From: a virus
Virus record (IMG/VR): IMGVR_UViG_3300046557_000409
Location: 1 to 32,148 of that record
Strand: one strand, 5' to 3'
DNA length: 32,148 nucleotides
Shown: positions 14,969 to 21,440 of the stretch, in pieces
How positions within the stretch are numbered: position 1 is the first letter of the stretch
Layout of the letters: every line of letters starts with the position of its first letter
Notes under the pieces: model-generated
What the model was told of the DNA's origin: nothing
Databases searched by the model: none
The model's input: the letters and a program-made list of their open reading frames with translations, nothing else
Made by a program: the position numbers and the translations under genes

Positions 14969-15606
14969 GCGGCGATATTGAGCACGGCAGATTTCAGCCG
15001 GTCAATCTCGGCGCACGCGATGGTGTTTCGGCGCTTCATTTCCTCGACGTGCAACCCCGCGCCGCTCGCGTCGGCGAACACCTTGCGATTGCGCACGAGC
15101 ACATCAAGCAAAGCGAGCGCCGGATAGTCGGCCAACGCCTCGGCGGCCTCGCGATTTTCCGAGCCTTGCGAGTCGGCCTTGTTCACGAACGCCAACGCCT
15201 GAAGATCGGCAACCGATCGAGACTCCTTCACCAAGTCGGACATATCCTGTAACGCCCACACGTCAAACGAACGTGGTGCAAACGGGATAAGCACCAACTC
15301 GCTAACCGTGAGCGCAGCACGCAACGCGGTCGAATCCCGGCCGCCGGCATCGATGACGATGTGATCGTATGCTCCCCGCTGCTGGTTGACCTGAGCGCGC
15401 AGCGTCGCCCCGTCGTCATACGCCGACGCTGCGATCATTTGCCGGCCGCTTTCTGCCCGCGCCGTGATCGCGCCGATCGCGGTTTTCTGGCGATCGCCGT
15501 CGACGAGCCACACGCGTGCACCGTCATGCGCCAACCCTAACGCAAGCTGCACTGCGATCGTCGATTTACCGACCCCGCCTTTTGTATTGCCGACCGTAAA
15601 AATCAT
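14956..15606 (-). CDS. parA: ParA-family partition ATPase (type Ib size)
   Basis: This 216-residue ATPase has the deviant Walker A at residues 9-16 (KGGVGKST, with the signature lysine at 9). Walker A' lies at VDGDRQ (Asp36/Asp38) and Walker B at IVIDAGG (Asp86). It lacks an N-terminal helix-turn-helix, as in type Ib partition ATPases. In plasmids, these form nucleoid-bound gradients that separate copies before division. A ParA in a P2-type phage argues that the prophage is maintained as a plasmid. It reads leftward, is followed by the RHH partner 40 bp downstream, and is preceded by a block of palindromic AT-rich repeats. Confidence 0.95.
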   Translation of the reverse strand: MIFTVGNTKGGVGKSTIAVQLALGLAHDGARVWLVDGDRQKTAIGAITARAESGRQMIAASAYDDGATLRAQVNQQRGAYDHIVIDAGGRDSTALRAALTVSELVLIPFAPRSFDVWALQDMSDLVKESRSVADLQALAFVNKADSQGSENREAAEALADYPALALLDVLVRNRKVFADASGAGLHVEEMKRRNTIACAEIDRLKSAVLNIAAMSS

Positions 15607-15640
15607 CTTTTTCGACTCCGATCAAGTTAGCATCATTTCA

Positions 15641-15734
15641 ATATATGGTTGATATCAACTTGCTATTTACACGATATCAACTAGATACCGATTATATGTT
15701 CATACCATGTTGATATCAAGCCTATATCAACATG
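15641..15734. repeat. Candidate partition centromere/operator upstream of parA
   Basis: ATATCAA occurs at 15652-15658, 15674-15680, 15713-15719 and 15724-15730. Spacings of 22 and 11 bp put several copies on the same DNA face. GTTGATATCAAC (15648-15659) is a 12-bp palindrome. CATGTTGATAT (15706-15716) and ATATCAACATG (15724-15734) form a perfect 11-bp inverted repeat. The block is AT-rich and sits directly upstream of parA, where type Ib centromeres usually lie. Confidence 0.72.
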
Positions 15735-16730
15735 CACCGAACGCCGGCCGGCGGGGTAGGGCGGCCGCGATCGCCGGGCGCCCGCGTCGACCGGTCGCCG
15801 AGTAGGGAAGACGGCTCACGAGCGAGCTGCGCGCGTCGCGCCGGCCGCGCTGCCCGTCGACGTGCGAAGACACTGGCCAAAGCGCTGGCCAGCTCGTCGA
15901 CGGCCGCCGGAAAGCCAGGCGATCGAGCGCCGGCCGACGCTCGGCGCATCGCTCTCCAAGTCGGCACAGGCATATAAAAAAATCCGAGGATTTCAACCTG
16001 TTTCCGCGCTAAGTCTTTGAATTCAATAAAAACACCATCCTCGGATGACCCCGTTTTTTCCTCGGATGCCCCGCGTTTTCCCTCGGCACCGTTTCGACCG
16101 CGCTTTACTCTCTCTCTCTTTAAATAATTAAAAAGAAAGAAGAAGAAGGCATAGAAGTAAAAAAGCGCGCGCACTCAGACACCGACCCGGTTTTACTCGT
16201 CTTTGCAACCTGCCTATTTTTTAATCCTCGGATTCCTCATGTGAAAAAAGGCTATTCCGAGGATTGCCGAGGGGGCGCAAAGCCTTATGCAGCAAGGGTT
16301 TCGGCTCGATCCCCTCGGATTCCTCGCATCCTCGCGAAAATCTCCCCTACCCCCTGAAATCGCGACGGAAAGCTCGCCCTTTCTTCGTCGTCGTTTCAGC
16401 TGGCCCGCAATCGCATCAAAACGCAGCGCACGCGCATCAATTCGCATCACGCCGGCCGCCTCGAAATCGCGGCGAGACCCTTGCCGCATGGCGGTCGGCC
16501 GGCTAGCGTCGGACTGCAAGAAAAGGGGAGACCCAAGAACATCGCAGGCGCGGAGGGGTGACTGCGAAATTCGGGCGGAAACCCTTCGTAAAACCGGCCG
16601 GCTAGGGCAGCCGCCCCTCGGCCTCGCTCGACCCCTTGGCGACCGCTCTGCGGCCCCGTGGCGGGCTTCCCACGGCCCAACGCCCCGCGACGCCTTGGGG
16701 CGAACGGCGGGCGCGCAGAAGGGCGGCCGA
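15735..16730. other. About 1 kb region without a convincing gene; candidate origin segment
   Basis: Open frames here show low-complexity Arg/Ala/Ser-rich translations and no domain. The left part (15735-15960) is very GC-rich. The middle holds the TCCTCGGAT repeat cluster and an AT-rich tract (about 16108-16165: a CT run, then TTTAAATAATTAAAAAG and a purine run). The right part to 16730 has no feature I can identify before the LexA box. Repeats next to an AT-rich tract are the layout of a replication origin. Confidence 0.6.
15982..16329. repeat. TCCTCGGAT-type repeat cluster (iteron-like)
   Basis: TCCTCGGAT occurs at 16038-16046, 16059-16067 and 16225-16233. Variants are at 16080-16088 (CCCTCGGCA), 16234-16242 (TCCTCATGT), 16312-16320 (CCCTCGGAT) and 16321-16329 (TCCTCGCAT). 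Reverse-orientation copies are at 15982-15990 and 16256-16264. The first three on the + strand are spaced 21 bp apart, two helical turns, which is typical of iterons. Others are adjacent 9-mers. They surround an AT-rich tract. Function as initiator-binding sites is inferred. Confidence 0.68.
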
Positions 16731-16750
16731 TACTGTGCGGATATACAGGT
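16731..16750. promoter_or_regulatory. LexA (SOS) box
   Basis: The 20-mer TACTGTGCGGATATACAGGT contains the full CTGT-N8-ACAG core used by LexA in beta- and gammaproteobacteria, with an AT-rich right half of the spacer. It ends 11 bp before the ATG of a small gene. The position over the likely promoter means host LexA would repress that gene and DNA damage would release it. Confidence 0.82.
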
Positions 16751-16761
16751 ATGCTCGCGCT

Positions 16762-16995
16762 ATGGAACCGGACGACGACACCGACGCCCGCGAGCTGTAT
16801 GCCGAGCGCGCGGCGATCATGGAATTCGACGGCGGCTTGCCACGGCACGCGGCCGAGTACTTCGCGTGCGTGGCGGTTTGGCGCTACTGCGACCGCACGC
16901 ATGCGGCACCGCCTCGGCTCGACAACTATCGCTTGCTGCACCGATCTTTCACCGCGTCGACGCCACGCGAGCCGAGTGAGAAGGGCGACGGCTGA
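16762..16995 (+). CDS. Small SOS-controlled protein, candidate antirepressor
   Basis: This 77-residue protein has an acidic N-terminus (MEPDDDTDARELYAERAAIM), the segment EFDGGLPRHAAEYFACVAVW and a basic Pro/Ser-rich C-terminus. The helical E-R-A-A-I-x-E-F-D-G-G motif is one I associate with short accessory proteins of mobile elements, without a known activity. Third-position GC is high, which supports coding. The ATG lies 11 bp after a canonical LexA box; AGGT at 16747-16750 could serve as a distant ribosome-binding site. A longer upstream frame exists but would cross the LexA box. Given the apparently non-cleavable repressor in the same element, an SOS-induced antirepressor role is my main hypothesis. 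It is untested, and no homology to Tum is claimed. Confidence 0.7.
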   Translation: MEPDDDTDARELYAERAAIMEFDGGLPRHAAEYFACVAVWRYCDRTHAAPPRLDNYRLLHRSFTASTPREPSEKGDG

Positions 16996-17447
16996 CGAAT
17001 CGGCCCCCTCTCTGCTGAACATTCGGGCGTGTGCGCATCACAGGTGCATCGGCATGGATCGCACGCGATCCGACTTGAGCGGGCGACGTGGCGCGAAGCG
17101 ACGCGGCGGGCGCGATTTATGTCGGCCTTAGCGGCCGGCGCGGCTTTGCCGCGTCGGGCGGTTAGGCCATAGCCCCGCCGGCCTTCGGTGTTCGATGGTT
17201 TTTGAGAGAGTCGTGTGCAGCTCGCCGAGCTGGTCGCGAGCTGCCGAGGGTAGGGCACCACGGCCGCGCCAACGTGCGCGGCTTCGTTCGTCTGGATTGG
17301 GGTGTAATCGTCAAGTGACGCGCGAAGCGCGCACTTGTGACCCTCACGGGAGGGAGCGCGTAAGCGCGGAAGGGTGGGGTTAAAACCGGCCGCGACGCTT
17401 TGCTCGCGGTCGGTTATGGTCGTGATAGGGTAGTGGTTCATCCGCAT

Positions 17448-17504
17448 CCCTATGGATAACCCGGCACAACTCGGCAAGCGAGTTGCACCACGTTACCCAC
17501 AGGG
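17448..17504. repeat. 57-bp interrupted dyad with DnaA-box-like arms
   Basis: The outer arms CCCTATGGATAAC (17448-17460) and GTTACCCACAGGG (17492-17504) pair at 11 of 13 positions. The inner arms CAACTCG (17467-17473) and CGAGTTG (17479-17485) pair perfectly. Both share the centre 17476. The outer arms contain TATGGATAA and TTACCCACA, each one base from the DnaA box (TGTGGATAA/TTATCCACA). The dyad lies 350 bp before the Rep candidate, so it is a possible plasmid origin element. Confidence 0.55.
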
Positions 17505-17692
17505 AACCCTTGCGGCCTTTGGCTACGCCCTGACGCGCTTCGCTTGTCCCATTGAGATAGAAAATCAAAGTCAAACCCGGGGGCAATGGGTTCAGCACTG
17601 TCGGTTAGCGAAGGCACCTAAAATTACATAAAGAGCTTGTCGCGCCAAAAATCGCCGGAAGCCCCGTCTAGTAAGGGTTTCAGCGATTGCAA

Positions 17693-17780
17693 GGTGAGAA
17701 CCGTATTTCTCACCCCTGAGAATCTGAATGCACACCCCCTCGACCTCGGCCCTGTGAACGACACTTCACTCGTGAGTGAA
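17693..17780. promoter_or_regulatory. Two inverted repeats upstream of the Rep candidate (possible operators)
   Basis: GGTGAGAA (17693-17700) pairs perfectly with TTCTCACC (17707-17714) across 6 nt. TTCACTC (17765-17771) pairs perfectly with GAGTGAA (17774-17780) across 2 nt. Both share a GTGAG-like half-site and lie 75-160 bp before the winged-helix gene. They could be its autoregulatory operators. A weak TTGTGT/TATCTT promoter (15-bp spacing, TATCTT at 17833-17838) lies just downstream. Confidence 0.45.
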
Positions 17781-17854
17781 CGCCGCTTCCTACCTTCCCG
17801 GCGGCGTTACATTGTGTTACTTTACGGTTTCCTATCTTGCGAAACTAAATTCCG

Positions 17855-18364
17855 ATGGTTACCGCCGCCGTTCCTATGACTCCCGATGATCGCCCGAACA
17901 CGTTCGGCTGGTTGCAAATCGAAAAGAAAACCGCCGGCGAGCTGCAAAAGCTGGCGATCAAGTCGCCTGTAGCAATGGGTACGCTTATGTTTATGGTCAA
18001 CCGCATGAGCCGGTCAAATGCGCTTGTGGTGAGCCAAGCGGCGATCGCTGAAGAACTCGGCGTAACGCGGCGCTCGATCAACACAGCAATCGGCGTGCTC
18101 GAAAATGGCAACTTTATCGAAACCGTGAAGGTAGGCGGCGCTGTGGTGTATCGCGTCAATACACGCGTTGCGTGGCAAGGTGTACGCGGCGCACGGTTCG
18201 CTCATTTCAATGCCGATATCGTCGCGTTTGAGAACGAGCAAGGCAAGAAACTCGACGACTTGCCGCCCCTTAAGACCGTGCCTGTATTGCAGGAAAACGA
18301 GCGCTTTCTCGTCGGAAATGAACCGATCGACCCGCCCGATCAAGGTGAGTTAGAGCTGCCGTAA
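17855..18364 (+). CDS. Winged-helix plasmid replication protein candidate
   Basis: This 169-residue protein carries a winged helix at about residues 40-110: LMFMVNRMSRSNALVVSQAA, then IAEELGVTRRSINTAIGVLE and NGNFIETVKVGGAVVYRVNT. The pattern of a helical start, S-Q-x-x-I-A-x-x-L-G-V-(T/S)-R-x-(S/T), N-F-I and Y-x-V-N resembles RepL-type and related plasmid replication initiators. A transcription regulator of the same fold cannot be excluded. The C-terminus is acidic and Pro-rich. It stands alone between hairpin-rich DNA and a bidirectional terminator and is transcribed towards the portal gene. ATG 17855 has no clear ribosome-binding site; ATG 17876 is an alternative. Replication control of the plasmid prophage is the best inference. 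Confidence 0.65.
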   Translation: MVTAAVPMTPDDRPNTFGWLQIEKKTAGELQKLAIKSPVAMGTLMFMVNRMSRSNALVVSQAAIAEELGVTRRSINTAIGVLENGNFIETVKVGGAVVYRVNTRVAWQGVRGARFAHFNADIVAFENEQGKKLDDLPPLKTVPVLQENERFLVGNEPIDPPDQGELELP

Positions 18365-18386
18365 AGTCGGACCCAACGAACAAAAG

Positions 18387-18420
18387 GCCAAGCCCCGCAA
18401 ACGCGGCGCTTGGCTTTCTT
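18387..18420. terminator. Bidirectional terminator between the Rep candidate and the portal gene
   Basis: A 12-bp stem with one mismatch (GCCAAGCCCCGC at 18387-18398 with GCGGCGCTTGGC at 18403-18414) surrounds an AAAC loop. TTTCTTTTT follows on the + strand and an A-rich stretch (CAAAAG at 18381-18386) precedes it, giving T residues on the - strand. It separates convergent transcripts. Confidence 0.88.
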
Positions 18421-18452
18421 TTTGTCGACGAAGGGGGAAGGGCGGCCGGCGC

Positions 18453-19514
18453 TTACCGGACCCGCTGCGGGCTTCCTGACGAGCTGGCGATGCTGTACGG
18501 CGTGAAGCGCACAACCTCGTCGCCGATCCAGTCATTGAGCTGTGTGAAGCGCCGTTGCAGGGGCGCGATTTCATTCGCACCGAACACCTCGGCGGCCGTG
18601 TCGGCCGCGCCAAATCCGCCGGTATTGCTCGGCACAATCCCCATGAGCTGCGGCGGGATACGATGCGCCGCGAGCAAGTCGTCGCGCGTCACATTCTTGA
18701 TGTTGAAAAACTCATCTTTCGCCGTGACCTCGGAAACCGGAATGAGCTGTATGCCGTCTTTCTTGCCGTTCGGCGCGTACATGAACAGGTTGCGGAAATT
18801 GCCCGGTCCCTTGCTGTTTTTCAACGCCTCGCGCATGGCGTCCACATCGCTTTGATTTTGCCCCGCATCCGTCATGTACAGGATGAAACCGGCGTGCGAA
18901 CCGTTCTCGTAATACTTACGACGGAATAGCGTCGCCGATTCGTTCAACCATGCCGAGTGCAGCGCGCCGAGATATTCGGGCAATCCATACACTTCCTGAT
19001 TAATGTCCGGTTCCATCAAGTGATGCACCGAACCGGGCTCGAACTCATATTCGACCTGCTGCCACCCGTTGAGCTGCACAAAGCGTTGCAAGTCTGTCCG
19101 ACGACGCACGTACTTACCCGGCGCGCGTTTTAATGCGAGCGTCGTGTTAAGCCGGCTCTTTTGCCGCTCGACATAGCCGTTACCGAACGTAAGGAAATCG
19201 AGCGACCACTTGTCGAATTCTTCGCGCGTGAGCAACTTGTGCGGTATGAACGTCGACGAAAGCACGTTGCGTTTGAAGTAGATAGCCGAGCCGTGATGCA
19301 CGCCGGCGCGAAACGTCTTTGCTAGACCTGACCACGACACCGGCGGCTCATACCACTCACCGACCGCATAAGCCTGCACATAGTCAAGAATCTCGGCCCG
19401 ATCCATCACCGGCACTGGATCGTCAAACGTGAATGCCTCGGCCCTTGCCGGCGTCGACGTGGCCGCCGGCGTCGTGCTGCTCGATGCGTAAGTGCTGCGC
19501 TTGCGCTTGCTCAT
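18453..19514 (-). CDS. Q: Portal protein (P2 gpQ)
   Basis: This 353-residue protein is the P2-type portal (PBSX/gpQ family). Recognisable segments are FTFDDPVPVMDRAEILDYVQ, EWYEPPVSWSGLAKTFRAGV, HHGSAIYFKRNVLSSTFIPH, FLTFGNGYVE, and near the C-terminus NTGGFGAADTAAEVFGANEI. Twelve copies form the DNA channel at one capsid vertex, contacted by the terminase. Its ATG overlaps the terminase stop by one base, so the P-Q pair is a leftward operon as in P2. The N-terminal 30 residues are Ser/Thr/Ala-rich and probably disordered. Confidence 0.96.
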   Translation of the reverse strand: MSKRKRSTYASSSTTPAATSTPARAEAFTFDDPVPVMDRAEILDYVQAYAVGEWYEPPVSWSGLAKTFRAGVHHGSAIYFKRNVLSSTFIPHKLLTREEFDKWSLDFLTFGNGYVERQKSRLNTTLALKRAPGKYVRRRTDLQRFVQLNGWQQVEYEFEPGSVHHLMEPDINQEVYGLPEYLGALHSAWLNESATLFRRKYYENGSHAGFILYMTDAGQNQSDVDAMREALKNSKGPGNFRNLFMYAPNGKKDGIQLIPVSEVTAKDEFFNIKNVTRDDLLAAHRIPPQLMGIVPSNTGGFGAADTAAEVFGANEIAPLQRRFTQLNDWIGDEVVRFTPYSIASSSGSPQRVR

Positions 19515-21289
19515 TAAGAGAACTCCATAAAGCCAGTATTGTTCGCGGTCACGCCCTCTAGCGGCTCGTTATCGAGCGCGTGCAGGCACGCCCAAGCTAG
19601 ATCGGCATGGCCTGTTTCTTCGCTGCGGCTCGCCTCGTATGTCACCTTGCGACCGCTCGGCGTCATGGTTTTGCGAATCGCCATGAACGATTGCGCTAGG
19701 TCTGTCCAACCCGCATCGAATTCGAGCCTGCCCTTGCTGATGACCGACAAGCCTTTCAGCACGAGCCGCCCTTTGATTTCCGGCGAGTAGTTGAGCGCGA
19801 CCGCGCCCGGATAGAACTGCTTCACGAGCTGATAAACACCCTGGCCGATGCCGGTCGTGTCGATCGACATATATTCGACGGTGTATTGCTTCGTGATCGC
19901 GTGAATCGCCTCGGCTTGGGCCTCGAAATCCATGCCGCGAAACTGCTGTTTGTGCAGCACGCGAAATTTGCCGCCCGGCACCGCCGGCGGGGCGACGACC
20001 ACAAGGCCGGCCGAGTCGCCGGATAACGCCGGGTCATAGCCGACCCACACGCCACGAAAGCCGAAAGGGCGGGGCGCGAGCGGCTTGAAATCGTCCGCCC
20101 ATTCTTCCCACGAGTCGACCATGCAGCGTTGCAGCTCGACGAGCGGAAAGAGCGATGCTGTGTCGTCGATAAACTGACACATCAAGAGATTCGCGTATTC
20201 CTGCGCGCTGTATTCAAGCCGCAACTCGTCGATATCGAACAGGTCACACCCGCCGGCTACGGCATCCTCGACCGTGACGATCTGGCGAAACTGGCGATCC
20301 TCGCAAAGCCGGCCGCGAGCGAGCGCCGAGTGCGTCACGTCTAGGTGAATGTGATCGGCCTTTGCGCGCCCCCTGTTGTAGTGCTCGCCAGTCCAGAAAG
20401 TGTAAGCCTCATGTGTGATGCTCGACGGCGTTGAAAAATACGTCTTTCGCCATTTCTTGTGCATCGCCATGCCCGACGCGACCTTGTTGAGCTGGCGAAA
20501 GCCGCTCACCCAAAAGTATTCGTCGAAATAGAAATTGCCGTGATAGCTCTGCGCCGTGCGTGAATTCGTGCCGAGAAAAATCAACTCGGCCATGTTCGGC
20601 AAAATGATCGGATCGCCGGTCAATTCGACCTCGGCGGCCTCGGCGGCGAACTGCCGAATGTATGACTTGAAAACGTGCGCTTGTGCCTTGCTGGCCGATA
20701 GAAAAATCTGATTCCGCGCAGTCTGCAAGGCATCGTCTAGCGCCTCGCGTGCGAAATAGAACGTCGCGCCGATCTGCCGCGATTTGAGAATGTTGCGCGT
20801 GCGCTTGTCGCCGTTGCGATACCACACCTTTTGATAACCGAACTGGCAATCGAGAAACGCCTCATGAAGCCGCGCGATCTGCTCGTCGCTGAAATCGTTG
20901 CGCACCTTCTCTTTGCGGGGCGCTGTGTTGCGCGCCTCGATGTTCGGGTTTAAGTCACTCTCTTTCCCCGTTTCGCCGTACTTACGCACGCGTGCGAACC
21001 GCTCGACCATGCGGCCGAGCAAGTCGATTTCTTTGAAGTCGCTGCCCGTCTTGACCGGCTTGGCAATGAGCGCGCAAAGGCGGGTTTCTGCGGACGACTC
21101 CATACGCTCGACGGGCTGCGCTTCGTCCCATTTGTCGCGCTGTTTCCATGCCTCGACCGTCGCGCGCTTGAGCTGCAAATGCTCGGCGACGGACGTGATG
21201 CGCCAACCCTGCCAGTAAAGCGCGCGCGCAAGCCGGCGAGGGTCCGCATTCGAATCAAGGGTAGGGGCAATGTCGGCTGTTTCGATCAT
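19514..21289 (-). CDS. P: Terminase large subunit/ATPase (P2 gpP)
   Basis: At 591 residues this equals P2 gpP in size when started at ATG 21289; an upstream GTG at 21325 is less likely. An N-terminal helix-turn-helix (about 30-65) includes WRITSVAEHLQLKRATVEAW. The ATPase region has a non-classical P-loop (ILKSRQIGATFYFAREALDD) and a Walker B-like FYFDEYFW. The nuclease half has the acidic motif VGYDPALSGDSAGLVV and SIDTTGIGQGVYQLVKQFYP. It pumps DNA into the procapsid and, with gpM, cuts concatemeric or circular DNA at cos. It is divergent from the capsid gene O, as in P2. Confidence 0.96.
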   Translation of the reverse strand: MIETADIAPTLDSNADPRRLARALYWQGWRITSVAEHLQLKRATVEAWKQRDKWDEAQPVERMESSAETRLCALIAKPVKTGSDFKEIDLLGRMVERFARVRKYGETGKESDLNPNIEARNTAPRKEKVRNDFSDEQIARLHEAFLDCQFGYQKVWYRNGDKRTRNILKSRQIGATFYFAREALDDALQTARNQIFLSASKAQAHVFKSYIRQFAAEAAEVELTGDPIILPNMAELIFLGTNSRTAQSYHGNFYFDEYFWVSGFRQLNKVASGMAMHKKWRKTYFSTPSSITHEAYTFWTGEHYNRGRAKADHIHLDVTHSALARGRLCEDRQFRQIVTVEDAVAGGCDLFDIDELRLEYSAQEYANLLMCQFIDDTASLFPLVELQRCMVDSWEEWADDFKPLAPRPFGFRGVWVGYDPALSGDSAGLVVVAPPAVPGGKFRVLHKQQFRGMDFEAQAEAIHAITKQYTVEYMSIDTTGIGQGVYQLVKQFYPGAVALNYSPEIKGRLVLKGLSVISKGRLEFDAGWTDLAQSFMAIRKTMTPSGRKVTYEASRSEETGHADLAWACLHALDNEPLEGVTANNTGFMEFS

Positions 21290-21334
21290 GGCCCCAAGTT
21301 TCCCGCGTCGCGCGCGCGCAAGCACGCCTGCCTA

Positions 21335-21355
21335 TGTGTACCGAACGCACGAACA
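21335..21355. promoter_or_regulatory. Possible Ogr-type activator site between the divergent P and O genes
   Basis: The segment contains TGT (21337-21339), 13 bp, then ACA (21353-21355), followed by AA. P2 Ogr sites are TGTTGT-N12-ACAACA. It is the only TGT/ACA dyad of about this spacing that I see in the 150-bp divergent gap. The similar segment GTACCCGACGCGCTAACAAA lies at about 27979-27998, before V. The match to consensus is partial. Confidence 0.3.
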
Positions 21356-21440
21356 AACGCGAAACGTTGAGCGCTTGCGGCCGTGATCGCAAGATATCAA
21401 CTCACGCCGGACCCTTCCCGAACCTGTTGGAGACCTAACA

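Larger units (their letters stand above)
16996..17854. other. Hairpin-rich region without a convincing gene, upstream of the Rep candidate
   Basis: About 860 bp contain several strong dyads. A 21-nt-arm hairpin with 17 of 21 pairs lies at 17124-17168 around a TTT loop. A bulged stem (CAAGTG-A-CGCGC with GCGCGCACTTG) lies at 17312-17337. A 10-bp stem with one mismatch is at 17385-17414, and a 57-bp dyad is at 17448-17504. Two inverted repeats near the next gene are listed separately. Minus-strand frames at 16926-17477 and 17380-17598 are open but overlap these hairpins. A plasmid origin, structured RNA or both are possible. Confidence 0.55.

Noticed and set aside
15722-16174. Minus-strand 150-residue frame starting with an aromatic, Phe/Tyr-rich segment, upstream of parA
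   Set aside because: It spans the AT-rich tract and the TCCTCGGAT repeats, its C-terminal half is Arg/Ala-rich noise, and it ends inside the parA-upstream palindromes. No ribosome-binding site or domain is visible. The repeats explain the sequence better.
16287-16979. Plus-strand 230-residue Arg/Ala-rich frame crossing the LexA box
   Set aside because: It is low complexity, crosses the LexA box and promoter, and is out of frame with the better 77-residue gene.
16926-17477. Minus-strand 183-residue frame antisense to the SOS-box gene end and hairpin region
   Set aside because: It overlaps the better supported gene at 16762-16995 and three strong hairpins. No domain is recognised. Its text felt vaguely familiar from database hypothetical proteins, which is not evidence, so it is kept only as a possibility within the hairpin-rich region.
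17380-17598. Minus-strand 72-residue frame across the 57-bp dyad
   Set aside because: The dyad and the neighbouring stem lie inside it, there is no clear start signal, and no family is recognised.
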